64,000 nucleotides of DNA from JACDAE01 sp963744875. GTDB taxonomy: Bacteria; Chloroflexota; Ktedonobacteria; Ktedonobacterales; Ktedonobacteraceae. Made by a program: the position numbers and the translations under genes. Under the pieces are notes generated by a model. That model searched no databases. It was given only the letters and a program-made list of their open reading frames with translations, and was not told the origin of the DNA. The stretch spans positions 434,001 to 498,000 of the forward strand of contig CAVUVQ010000020.1 of assembly GCA_963744875.1 (NCBI GenBank), in the 5' to 3' direction. Shown piece by piece: positions 1 to 7,944 of this stretch; position 1 is the stretch's first letter, and every line of letters begins with the position of its first letter.

Positions 1-4
1 TTAT

Positions 5-700
5 ATGGCAAGCTTCCCACAAAAACCTTCTTCGGTCGATAATTTTAGTTATCTTGATCATATTCGGCATTTACTTTCTGGCGAGCCTGCACTTGCACGG
101 CTACATTTACAGAATGGAGTTGATTTCTGGTTACAGAGCAATACAGAGGAAATGTATAAAAGCGCGATTGAGGCTAGAGATCATGGTAATCTTCAGGAAG
201 TGCGCCAGTTGATCACCGACGTTCTTTATTACCTGGACGGTAAATGCGCATCGCAAGATCTCAATGGCGCTCCAGGTCCCAAAGTACCTGAGAATAATGC
301 TATTGTGCACGCAGCCACCATCTCTCTGCTTGATTGTATGCAATTAACGGATCCCCCTGGACATCTCACCCATGTTGCTCTGCATCTTAATGGACTCGTG
401 AAGGCACCCGGTGCTCCTGCACAACAGATCCAACTAGCCGCAAAGGTAAACAGTGATCTCAATCCTCTTCGTGCCTGGATGCAACAATTGCGTACTGATG
501 CATTACAACTTGCACAGATGGACGATACACATCTCGGTCAGGCGCGGGCACTACGAAATGACCTGGTCCTCCAGGCGAGCTATGCAATTGCTGGTCGTGT
601 AGATCCAGCAACTCAAATACTACAGCCAGGGGTAGAACAGATCTGCGGTGAGATTAGCTTACTGGCAACCTTAGAGGTGGCTCCCTATAAATCCGCTTGA
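5..700 (+). CDS. hypothetical protein
   Basis: An open frame of 231 residues starts with ATG at 5 and ends at TGA 698-700. The true start could lie upstream of the window, because only four bases precede this ATG and no ribosome binding site is visible. The product looks soluble and mostly helical, with no signal peptide, membrane segment or catalytic motif that I recognise. The frame is followed directly by a strong hairpin (714-775), which fits the 3' end of a transcription unit. The function is unknown. Confidence 0.6.
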   Translation: MASFPQKPSSVDNFSYLDHIRHLLSGEPALARLHLQNGVDFWLQSNTEEMYKSAIEARDHGNLQEVRQLITDVLYYLDGKCASQDLNGAPGPKVPENNAIVHAATISLLDCMQLTDPPGHLTHVALHLNGLVKAPGAPAQQIQLAAKVNSDLNPLRAWMQQLRTDALQLAQMDDTHLGQARALRNDLVLQASYAIAGRVDPATQILQPGVEQICGEISLLATLEVAPYKSA

Positions 701-713
701 AGAGGTTAACTCC

Positions 714-775
714 GTTGTCAGGGCTTATTTCACTCATTGATTGGTATCAAGATGAGTGAAATAAGCCCTGACAAC
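714..775. terminator. perfect 24-bp hairpin, terminator or palindromic repeat
   Basis: Positions 714-737 and 752-775 are perfect inverted copies of 24 bases, and the loop can pair further (ttgat/atcaa). The hairpin lies 13 bases after the stop of the gene at 5-700 and 11 bases before the end of the convergent gene at 787-2559, so it could stop transcription from both sides. The arm contains the words 'cagggctta' and 'tttcact', similar in style to the palindromes at 2813-2890 and 49971-50096. It may therefore belong to the same repeat family. Confidence 0.6.
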
Positions 776-786
776 ACGTCAGTATA

Positions 787-2559
787 TTATATAAACGTGT
801 GTCGACTTATTACATAAATCCGTATTGCTTTAAAGGTAAAATGTCTCTTCCGTTGTTTTAGTCCAGGGTGCCGATTGTTTTGTGGAGGGTTGACTGGCTG
901 GACGATATAAAACCCCTCAAAGAGCATAAGGTGATACTTTGCAGGATGTTGCTCTACCCAATGTTTTACCAGAACCCGATAATCGTTATAAAAAAACACA
1001 TAGGTTGAATGGGGATCAGATTTGACAATGGTGTAGTAGGGCTGATAACGATTATGGGTGGGCAGTAGATTTCCAAGCACAACCCCGCAGATGATCTTTT
1101 CCTGACTCTCGAATGCTAGCTTGTTACACGTCCAGTAATTTGAATAGATGTGATTGGCGTGGATGCTTTCCAGGCGTGTAATGAGCATCTGGTCCTGTTT
1201 GTTATATGCCTGGGCGGTTGGTATTTCTGTAAAGACCATAAGGGTACCAACAAGATAGCAAATGCCGATGATGGCGATAATAAGGGCGCTGGCAATGCTA
1301 GTGGCACGCATCAATTTGCTTGTAGAGGGTTGCAGGATGATCCTGGCGTATCGCCAGAGAGGCCAGAGCACTGCCGGTGTTGCCACCAGTAATCCGATAA
1401 TGTAGCGTGAGTGATTGGCCGGCACTCCAAGTGGTGCGGGACTCGCTACGTAAAGCAATAAGACAAGGACAGCAGTTCCAAGTAAGAAAAGGCGTGCGAC
1501 GTGACGTGCCAGGTTTTGGCGTGTTTCAAGTTCTTTCTTGTGCGCATACCAGTGTCGCCAGACTTGCCATGTGCCCCATAAAGCTACCATAATAGCGCAG
1601 GCAAAGAGTAAGAGGTAACCAACACCCCAGGTACTATGAATGAGAGTGCAGGACAATGTATGAGGTGATGTTGGGTCGCGTAAGACAGGTACATCGTTCA
1701 CGGGACAGAATGGGTTGCCAGTAATTGTCGGAATACTCACTTGCGTCGTTGCGATGATCTGAGGTAATAAGCTGGCATGAAGTCTGTTATGCCCTTGCAA
1801 TCCAAGAAGAATATGAAGGCTATCTTGCCCAGGTAAGGCATGCAGATTATAATAGATTAAGGGGAATATACCGATAGCAAGGCAGAGCAAAATACAAAGT
1901 GCAGGTATAACGCGTAAGAATTCTCGCCAGCAAAACAGGAGAATCAATGTGCCAGAGATTGCCACAAACGGCAGGATGATCTGATCGCTCCATATACCAA
2001 GACCAACCACAAATCCCCAGGCAGCGTAGCCGAGATACCGCTGAGTCCTGGCACGCGCGGAAAGCTCTGGCTTCGACGATATTGCCAGCCAGGATGCAAT
2101 GAGGAATGCCAGCGTACCAAAAAGCAAGGTATCTGGGTAACCACCGTATGAACGAAGCTGATAGGTCAGGAGATAGTTTGAACCAAGACTTAAGAGTGCT
2201 ATTGTAACCAGCGCCAGCCCTTGCGAGTAGAGCGTGCGTGTCAGCAGATAAAGGGCGATGAGGAAGAGGACAAAGAACAGGAGCAGGGCGAGCCGTAAAG
2301 AGAACAAAGAAGGCCCAAAAAGATGAAACATTGCTGCCTCAACATAGGCTTGTAGTGCGCCCATATAGAACGCGCCATACATGAAAATCGGATGCTTCCC
2401 CTGGTATGCTATGTGCCTGGCCATAATCCCAAACGTGCCCTCATCACTATCAGTCCAGGGCCAGTTCTGACTGATTAATAGCAGACGAATGATCATACTA
2501 CCAACGATGATGCAGAGTGCCATCAATTCATAAATACTTAATTTTAAATATTTCATCAC
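787..2559 (-). CDS. GT39-like membrane glycosyltransferase
   Basis: A 590-residue polytopic membrane protein with roughly a dozen hydrophobic segments. After the first membrane helix comes an acidic loop (TDSDEGTFGIMARH, about residues 37-50). An acidic motif at this place is typical of the ArnT/PMT (GT39) group, which transfers sugars from polyprenyl-phosphate donors at the outer membrane face. Next comes a second loop with an aromatic-rich GAFYMGALQAYVEA stretch. A soluble C-terminal part of about 130 residues follows the last helix. The start is the first ATG of the frame, and the alternative MKYLK lies one codon later. The acceptor is unknown. The gene stands alone and faces the repeat-rich gap 2560-3480. 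The family call is good, the substrate is not known. Confidence 0.75.
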   Translation of the reverse strand: MMKYLKLSIYELMALCIIVGSMIIRLLLISQNWPWTDSDEGTFGIMARHIAYQGKHPIFMYGAFYMGALQAYVEAAMFHLFGPSLFSLRLALLLFFVLFLIALYLLTRTLYSQGLALVTIALLSLGSNYLLTYQLRSYGGYPDTLLFGTLAFLIASWLAISSKPELSARARTQRYLGYAAWGFVVGLGIWSDQIILPFVAISGTLILLFCWREFLRVIPALCILLCLAIGIFPLIYYNLHALPGQDSLHILLGLQGHNRLHASLLPQIIATTQVSIPTITGNPFCPVNDVPVLRDPTSPHTLSCTLIHSTWGVGYLLLFACAIMVALWGTWQVWRHWYAHKKELETRQNLARHVARLFLLGTAVLVLLLYVASPAPLGVPANHSRYIIGLLVATPAVLWPLWRYARIILQPSTSKLMRATSIASALIIAIIGICYLVGTLMVFTEIPTAQAYNKQDQMLITRLESIHANHIYSNYWTCNKLAFESQEKIICGVVLGNLLPTHNRYQPYYTIVKSDPHSTYVFFYNDYRVLVKHWVEQHPAKYHLMLFEGFYIVQPVNPPQNNRHPGLKQRKRHFTFKAIRIYVISRHTFI

Positions 2560-2595
2560 AGTGATATAAGATCTGAGTACCCTCAGGTCTCATCA

Positions 2596-2695
2596 TTCCT
2601 TTCAATACTTGTTTGCAACTAATAACGCTCCATTGTCTCATTTCGTTCCTTTCAATACTTGTACGTAGGTAATAACTCTCATTTGTAGTCATTGA
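2596..2695. repeat. two tandem ~50-bp imperfect repeats
   Basis: The word ttcctttcaatacttgt occurs at 2596-2612 and again at 2646-2662, exactly 50 bases apart. The following halves also share taataac-tc-catt. Only two copies are present and the second halves differ, so this is a small tandem duplication upstream of the glycosyltransferase gene and not an array. Confidence 0.55.
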
Positions 2696-2812
2696 TAGGG
2701 AGCGCTTGCTATAACGCATTTTATCTATATAGTGCAGCTCTGTCAATTTTATTCCGGTATGATAAACTTTTATGCCTGATGACGTTCAGGGTTATGAAAT
2801 TGTGATGGGATT

Positions 2813-2890
2813 ACAACATGGGCTTGTTCACTTCGTTCACCATTCCCTATTGTAGGGGCGCGGTGAACGAAGTGAACAAGCCCATGTTGT
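2813..2890. repeat. 29-bp perfect inverted repeat with gtaggggcgc loop
   Basis: Positions 2813-2841 and 2862-2890 are perfect inverted copies (29 bases) around a 20-base loop that carries tgtaggggcgc. The arms contain the words cttgttcacttcgttcac. The element resembles the 39-bp inverted repeat at 49971-50096 in size, in the cttcgtt word and in the gtaggggcgc core. I read both as members of one palindromic intergenic family. Confidence 0.75.
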
Positions 2891-2913
2891 ACCACCGTGC
2901 CACCCGCGTCTCT

Positions 2914-3078
2914 CTAGCCCCTCTCCAGAATAGCGGGACGAGCTATTGTTTTCCCATCAATCGTAATATCCCATGTCGGCCAGGCAACCAGCTGCGTGAG
3001 AATCTCCGGGCCTTTATTTCCTACCAGGATGGTATCCTCAGATTTCACACCTCGTATAGAAGGATTCCAGGCAAATGC
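2914..3078 (-). pseudogene. 3' remnant of an M24 (Xaa-Pro aminopeptidase-like) peptidase gene
   Basis: On the minus strand a stretch of about 55 codons, ending in TAG at 2914-2916, reads AFAWNPSIRG, then KSEDTILV, GPEILTQ and finally GKTIARPAILERG. This matches the last part of creatinase/aminopeptidase P-like M24 peptidases, where a final metal-ligand glutamate sits in a (K/R)xEDT motif. Upstream codons lose the family pattern and no start or earlier M24 motif is readable, so only the C-terminal end survives. The rest of the 2560-3330 gap shows only repeats and no other gene I can support. Confidence 0.55.
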
Positions 3079-3330
3079 CTGTTGCCGTCTGTACCTTCCA
3101 ATCCAACGTGTTTGTTTGCGAGAAGAGAGGATGCAACATCGGTATCTGCATACCACGGTTTCTGCAGAAATTCAAATCGTCGAAATTCATATCAGCTCAT
3201 TGTATGTTCCTGAACACAGTATGTGCAATGTGGATTTGCTTGCCTGGATTTATCAATAGTGGATAATAAAAAAAACGCTGATTTCAACTGCTTCTCTTTG
3301 CTGCAAGCAGATTTTCTTAGCTCTCCCTTC

Positions 3331-3360
3331 TTGACAGTTCTATATGCGTATGAGTATACT
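3331..3360 (+). promoter_or_regulatory. sigma-70-type promoter for the NRAMP transporter gene
   Basis: TTGACA (3331-3336) and TATACT (3355-3360) are separated by 18 bases, a near-consensus housekeeping promoter 128 bases upstream of the transporter start. A 10-base palindrome, gagtatactc (3352-3361), covers the -10 element and is a candidate operator for the DtxR-type regulator encoded at 5754-6437. The leader between promoter and start is AT-rich and then holds a short caggagt/actcctg pairing; I could not match it to a known riboswitch. Confidence 0.55.
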
Positions 3361-3487
3361 CTATTTTATAATAATTTAAAATAAAATTTTTAGAGGTGTA
3401 AAATTTAAGCAGGAGTTTTGATATGAGCATACATGCTGGTGCGTAGCTATCAGTTGCGCTGTTACTCCTGGGGAAGGCACAGACCCG

Positions 3488-4798
3488 ATGCAATCGAAAA
3501 TTCCTGATGCGGCCTCACAATCCGGGCGTGGTGATGCCGGAACACTTCTTGCTGCATCAGAAGTACTCAGTGGAAAGAGCGGCAAGGGCTTCGTGCGCCG
3601 TATTCTCCCGTTTATTGGTCCGGCGTTTATTGCTTGTGTGGCCTATATAGATCCTGGTAATTTCGCGACCAATATCCAGGGTGGGGCAAGCTTTGGCTAT
3701 CTCCTGCTCTGGGTCGTCGTTGTCAGCAACCTCATGGCCGTACTTATTCAGATCCTGTCCGCCAAACTGGGTATTGCAACTGGTCATAATCTTGCAGAGT
3801 TATGTCGTGAGCACTTTCCACGGCCTGTGGTATGGGGGATGTGGGTATTGGCTGAAGTGGTGGCTATGGCGACTGATCTGGCCGAGTTTCTGGGGGCTGC
3901 CATTGGCTTTCAGTTGCTTTTTCATATTCCCTTCTTGTTGGGAGGCATTTTAACGGCTATTGTGACCTTTGTGATTTTAGGCCTGGAGCGCTATGGTTTT
4001 CGTCCTATGGAGGCGGTTATTACTGCCCTGGTTGGTATTATTGCTCTTTGCTACCTTGTCGAAACATTTCTGGATCGCCCAGACTGGAAAATGATTGCCT
4101 ATCACGCTGCTATTCCACAGTTTAGTGGTACTGAAAGTATTCTGCTGGCCTCGGGTATTCTGGGTGCTACGGTGATGCCGCACGTTATTTTCCTGCATTC
4201 GGCCCTTACCCAGGGGCGTATTGTGACCCGTAGCCCACAATTGCTCAAGAAACTTTTGCGCTTTGAAATCATTGATGTCTTTATTGCTATGGGACTTGCT
4301 GGTTTCGTCAATTGTGCCATGCTAATTATGGCTGCGTCCACGTTCTTCAGCTCTGGCATGCGTAGTATTGGTACCATACAGGAGGCTTATAAGACCCTGG
4401 TTCCTCTCCTGGGCCCTGCTGCAAGCTGGGTCTTTGCTATTTCTCTGCTGGCCTCAGGCCTCTCATCCTCGACCGTGGGCACGATGGCGGGGCAGGTTAT
4501 CATGCAGGGCTTCTTGCGGCGTCAGATTCCTCCCTGGCTCCGTCGCAGTTTGACGATGGTGCCTTCAATAATTGTGATTGCCATTGGATTGGAACCCACG
4601 CGCGTGCTGGTTTTAAGCCAGGTAGTGCTCAGCTTCGGCATTCCATTTGCGCTGGTGCCCCTGATCCTTTTTACCGTCCGACGTGATATCATGAGAGAAC
4701 TGGTGAATCGTCGTTTGACGACATTTCTTGCATGTATCGTGGCAGCTTTAATTATTGGGCTCAATGTTTTCTTGCTCTATCAAACATTCTTCGGTTAG
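3488..4798 (+). CDS. mntH: NRAMP-family manganese/divalent metal transporter
   Basis: A 436-residue integral membrane protein of the NRAMP family, which imports Mn2+ or Fe2+ with protons. The two metal-site signatures are present: DPGN at residues 55-58 in helix 1 and MPH at 230-232 in helix 6. About eleven hydrophobic helices are visible, and the length is normal for the family. ATG at 3488 gives a hydrophilic N-terminus of about 35 residues; no strong ribosome binding site precedes it, so the start is not certain. A universal stress protein gene follows 15 bases downstream, and a DtxR/MntR-type regulator gene converges on the pair. This context supports manganese as the main substrate. Confidence 0.9.
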   Translation: MQSKIPDAASQSGRGDAGTLLAASEVLSGKSGKGFVRRILPFIGPAFIACVAYIDPGNFATNIQGGASFGYLLLWVVVVSNLMAVLIQILSAKLGIATGHNLAELCREHFPRPVVWGMWVLAEVVAMATDLAEFLGAAIGFQLLFHIPFLLGGILTAIVTFVILGLERYGFRPMEAVITALVGIIALCYLVETFLDRPDWKMIAYHAAIPQFSGTESILLASGILGATVMPHVIFLHSALTQGRIVTRSPQLLKKLLRFEIIDVFIAMGLAGFVNCAMLIMAASTFFSSGMRSIGTIQEAYKTLVPLLGPAASWVFAISLLASGLSSSTVGTMAGQVIMQGFLRRQIPPWLRRSLTMVPSIIVIAIGLEPTRVLVLSQVVLSFGIPFALVPLILFTVRRDIMRELVNRRLTTFLACIVAALIIGLNVFLLYQTFFG

Positions 4799-4813
4799 AA
4801 GAGGAGGATTTTT

Positions 4814-5740
4814 ATGGCTCAATCTGCCGAACGTAGGAATTTTCTGGTTCCTCTCGATGGCTCTCGTCTCGCTGAGGCTGTTCTTCCGGCAGCTTCTTCA
4901 CTGGCCAGTCGTTCTCAAGCTCTGGTTACATTATTACATGTTATAGAACTAAGGGCACCCGCGACGATCCATGGTGAACGACACCTGACCAATGCCGCTG
5001 AGGCGAATTCTTATCTCGAAAAAATTGCGTCTGAGTTGCGAGCAAACGGCGTCATGGTGGAGTGTCACGTGCATGACGATGGAGAGTACAACGTCGCGCA
5101 ATGTATCTTTGAGCATGCGCAAGAGCTAAAGAGTGATCTGGTAATCATGTGTACCCACGGGCATAGCGGCCTGCGTGGCTTGCTCTTTGGGAGCATTGCA
5201 CAAAAGACCTTGCAGCGCGGTGCTCAATCCATTCTGCTCGTTTTCCCGCACGAGGATAGGAGCGCTCCACCATTTGATCTTCAGCGTATTCTGGTCCCTC
5301 TGGATGGAGTGGTTGCGCACGAACCAGCACTACCAGCCGCCATTGAACTTGCGAGCGCTTTCCAGGCAACGATTCATCTTGCGCTGGTTATTCCCACGCT
5401 GGCAACACTTTCAGGTGGGCACGCCGTTTCGGGAATGTTGCTTCCAACAACTACACGAGCTGTGCTTGACCAGGCGCAGCATGAGGCTCGTGAATACCTG
5501 GACCAGATCCTCATCCAATGCCGTTCTCAGGGAGTGGATGCTACCTCTGAGATCTTGCGTGGTGACGCCGCCCCCATGGTACTACGTCTCGCTGAACGTT
5601 TAAATATTGATCTGATTGTGATGGCAAGTCATGGTCGGGCCGGTCTGGATGCGTTACTGGCTGGAAGTGTGGCAGCGCGTATTGCTGGACGCATGGAGCG
5701 AGCTTTACTGCTCATGCGAGCCGAGCCGCTTGAAGCATGA
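4814..5740 (+). CDS. tandem universal stress protein (two UspA domains)
   Basis: This 308-residue cytoplasmic protein consists of two UspA domains (about 6-148 and 152-306). Each ends in the ATP-binding G-x2-G-x9-G-(S/T) signature: GHSGLRGLLFGS in the first and GRAGLDALLAGS in the second. Two-domain Usp proteins are common in Chloroflexota and Actinobacteria. The ribosome binding site gaggag lies just before ATG 4814, in the 15-base gap after the metal transporter gene, so the two genes probably share a transcript. Its role next to a metal importer is not established; a stress or energy sensor is a reasonable guess. Confidence 0.88.
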   Translation: MAQSAERRNFLVPLDGSRLAEAVLPAASSLASRSQALVTLLHVIELRAPATIHGERHLTNAAEANSYLEKIASELRANGVMVECHVHDDGEYNVAQCIFEHAQELKSDLVIMCTHGHSGLRGLLFGSIAQKTLQRGAQSILLVFPHEDRSAPPFDLQRILVPLDGVVAHEPALPAAIELASAFQATIHLALVIPTLATLSGGHAVSGMLLPTTTRAVLDQAQHEAREYLDQILIQCRSQGVDATSEILRGDAAPMVLRLAERLNIDLIVMASHGRAGLDALLAGSVAARIAGRMERALLLMRAEPLEA

Positions 5741-5753
5741 ATATGCTAATAAT

Positions 5754-6437
5754 CTACTCAGGGGAGACGATGATGTGTTCGGCCAGCGCCACTCCTACCT
5801 GGTGCTCCACTTGATGAGGGGCGTCACCAATGAGAAGGCGCAGTGGACCGCCAAATGGCGCTCGCTCAACTAACTGGATGGTGACGTTGGGGTACAACCC
5901 TAGTAGTCCCAGATAACGTAGTTTTTCGGCATCCTGGTCGTTGACGCGCAGAATACGAGCAGATTGACCGTGCTGCAATTCCAGCAACGACTGCCCTGAA
6001 CGCATAGAGACAATCCCATCTTTGCTGGGGATGGGATCTCCATGAGGATCAACGGTTGGATATCCCAATAAACTATCGATTTTATCTTCAAACTCCTCAG
6101 AAATAACGTGTTCTAGTTTATCGGCTTCTTCGTGTACTTTATCCCAACTATAACCCAGTTCACGCTCCAGGTACAGCTCAAGTAAACGATGGTGTCGGAT
6201 GACTTCCATCGCTTTACGCTCTCCCAGTGGTGTCAGGTGTACTCCCCGATAGGGTATATGCTCTACCCAGCCAGCAGCAGCGAAGTCTTTGAAAAGCATG
6301 GTAACGGTGGCATCACTTACACCCAACCGTTCACTGACAGCGGATGTAGATACCTTCTGTCCCCGTTCCTGCATTGCATAAATGACTTTCAAACAGTCGC
6401 TGATACGCGGTGAGAGTTCCTGAATTGATCCTTCCAT
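5754..6437 (-). CDS. DtxR/MntR-family metal-dependent repressor
   Basis: A 227-residue regulator with a winged helix-turn-helix (about 10-70), the metal-binding dimerisation domain (about 70-140) and a FeoA/SH3-like C-terminal domain (about 150-225). In the metal site the position held by Cys102 in DtxR is aspartate here (D106 in EADKLEH, followed by E109 and H110). Manganese-responsive MntR proteins carry an acidic residue at that place, so a Mn2+ sensor is more likely than an iron sensor. The gene converges on the transporter/Usp pair with 13 bases between stops. The intergenic region upstream holds a 14-base palindrome at 6547-6560. Confidence 0.85.
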   Translation of the reverse strand: MEGSIQELSPRISDCLKVIYAMQERGQKVSTSAVSERLGVSDATVTMLFKDFAAAGWVEHIPYRGVHLTPLGERKAMEVIRHHRLLELYLERELGYSWDKVHEEADKLEHVISEEFEDKIDSLLGYPTVDPHGDPIPSKDGIVSMRSGQSLLELQHGQSARILRVNDQDAEKLRYLGLLGLYPNVTIQLVERAPFGGPLRLLIGDAPHQVEHQVGVALAEHIIVSPE

Positions 6438-6546
6438 ACGTCATTCCTCATATTGCACACTTTGTCAGACTTCATCATATAGCATTGAGCGAAAGCACGC
6501 AAGGGCATGCTTTAAACCCTTCAATAACATTAGTTTTATTCTCTTG

Positions 6547-6560
6547 CACTCTATAGAGTG
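6547..6560. promoter_or_regulatory. 14-bp palindrome between divergent regulator and PAS gene
   Basis: cactctatagagtg is a perfect palindrome centred between the DtxR-type gene (start 6437) and the PAS gene (start 6628). Its half actctat recurs beside the palindrome over the -10 of the transporter promoter (gagtatactctat, 3352-3364). It is a candidate operator for the DtxR-type protein. It does not match the published DtxR or MntR consensus boxes, so this is inference only. Confidence 0.3.
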
Positions 6561-6627
6561 TTTCTGCTAAACTGTTAACTGATTGTTCTTGACCATTCCA
6601 GTGGTCGTAGTTAAGTGGAGGTTTTTC

Positions 6628-7944
6628 ATGCTGGAGAACGTCGTCCCGGCTCCCATCGCGCCCTCGCGCATGCAACCCAATACAAGCAGGTCTCACGGCT
6701 CACTTGATGCCGATATCATCATTAAGAATGCACCGGATCCGGTCTTCGTATCGGACCTGGAAGGCAAGATCCTCTCAGCTAACGATGCAGTCTACGAATT
6801 GCTGGGCTTCCGGACGGACGAGGTACTGGAACAATCGCTCTCACGCTTTATTAGCCCGGAAGAGACGCGCGAGTTCACCGCCGCTCTGCGCGAAGTGATC
6901 GAGCGCGGCGCAACCAGGAACGCTCGTTTAAATCCACGCAGTGCCTCAGGCGAAATCATTCCTACCAGCCTGAATGCCTCAGCTTTACGCGATGCAGATG
7001 GCAAGGTGATCGGAGCCATCGGTATTCTGCGTGACATGCGTGAACTGGATAAAGCCCTCGCTTATGCCGATAGCCTGATCAAAAATGCACCGGATCCGGT
7101 CTTCGTATCGGACCTGGAAGGCAAGATCCTCTCAGCTAACGATGCAGTCTACGAATTGCTGGGCTTCCGGACGGACGAAGTACTGGAACAATCGCTCTCA
7201 CGCTTTATTAGCCCGGAAGAGACGCGCGAGTTCACCGCCGCTCTGCGCGAAGTGATTGAGCGTGGCGTTATTCGCAATACGCGCCTCAATCCACGCAGTG
7301 CCTCAGGCGAAATCATTCCTACCAGCCTGAATGCCTCAGCTTTACGCGATTCCGATGGGAAAGTAATTGGAGCCATCGGTATCTTGCGCGATATGCGCGA
7401 ACTGGATAAAGCCCTTGCCTATTCTGATAGTCTGATCAAAAACGCACCGGATCCGGTCTTCGTATCGGACCTGGAAGGCAAAATCTTGCAGGCCAATGAC
7501 GCCGTCTACGAGCTGCTCGGTTTCCGTCCAGATGAGGTACTGGAACAATCACTCTCACGCTTTATTAGCCCGGAAGAGACACGCGAATTCCTCGCGGCGT
7601 TACGCGAAGTGATCGAACGTGGCGCAACCCGGAACGCTCGCTTAAATCCACGTAGCGCCTCAGGTGAAGTTATTCCTACCACGTTGAATGCTTCAGCCCT
7701 CCGCGATACCGATGGCAAGGTGATTGGAGCCATCGGTATTCTACGTGATATGCGAGCCTATGAAAAAGTGGTGCGCGATCTGGAGGAGTCCAAGCTCGAA
7801 CTGCAGGAAAAAATTCTAGACCTGGAGAAATTTGAAGAGGTGGTGGTTGGACGTGAACTAAAGATGATCGCCTTAGAGAAAGAGATTGAAACACTCAAGC
7901 GTACTCTAGAAAAAGCTAATCAGGGTCAGGGTCGATGGACGTAG
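6628..7944 (+). CDS. triple PAS-domain sensor protein with C-terminal coiled coil
   Basis: Three PAS domains of 119 residues each follow one another (about 30-149, 149-268, 268-387), then a charged coiled coil runs to residue 438. The copies are nearly identical in protein and in DNA, with an exact period of 357 bases: the word gcaccggatccggtcttc begins each. Each copy carries an NDAVYELLGF helix and ends in GAIGILRDMR. No membrane segment or output domain is present, so the protein probably passes a signal through its coiled coil to the kinase encoded next. I chose ATG 6628, which follows a gtggagg ribosome binding site; an in-frame ATG at 6583 lacks one. The next gene overlaps by 10 bases. 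Confidence 0.85.
   Translation: MLENVVPAPIAPSRMQPNTSRSHGSLDADIIIKNAPDPVFVSDLEGKILSANDAVYELLGFRTDEVLEQSLSRFISPEETREFTAALREVIERGATRNARLNPRSASGEIIPTSLNASALRDADGKVIGAIGILRDMRELDKALAYADSLIKNAPDPVFVSDLEGKILSANDAVYELLGFRTDEVLEQSLSRFISPEETREFTAALREVIERGVIRNTRLNPRSASGEIIPTSLNASALRDSDGKVIGAIGILRDMRELDKALAYSDSLIKNAPDPVFVSDLEGKILQANDAVYELLGFRPDEVLEQSLSRFISPEETREFLAALREVIERGATRNARLNPRSASGEVIPTTLNASALRDTDGKVIGAIGILRDMRAYEKVVRDLEESKLELQEKILDLEKFEEVVVGRELKMIALEKEIETLKRTLEKANQGQGRWT
6724..7794 (+). repeat. three near-identical 357-bp tandem repeats encoding PAS domains
   Basis: Three direct copies with a period of 357 bases (aatgcaccgg at 6727, 7084 and, with one change, 7441) encode the three PAS domains. 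Copies 1 and 2 are almost the same base for base over long stretches; copy 3 differs more. The repeats lie in frame, so copy number could change by recombination without breaking the gene. Confidence 0.85.

Noticed and set aside
2596..2695. Possible CRISPR array (two spaced repeats)
   Set aside because: Only two copies with a 17-base shared word, the following halves also look alike, and no cas gene is near. A small tandem duplication explains it.
2818..3266. Plus-strand frames in the repeat-rich gap
   Set aside because: They begin inside the palindrome at 2813-2890 or lie opposite the M24 peptidase remnant, and show no family sense.
3400..3487. Possible metal or cobalamin riboswitch before the NRAMP gene
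   Set aside because: The segment actcctggggaaggc recalls pieces of known riboswitches, but the conserved core of neither the manganese (yybP-ykoY) nor the cobalamin class can be built.
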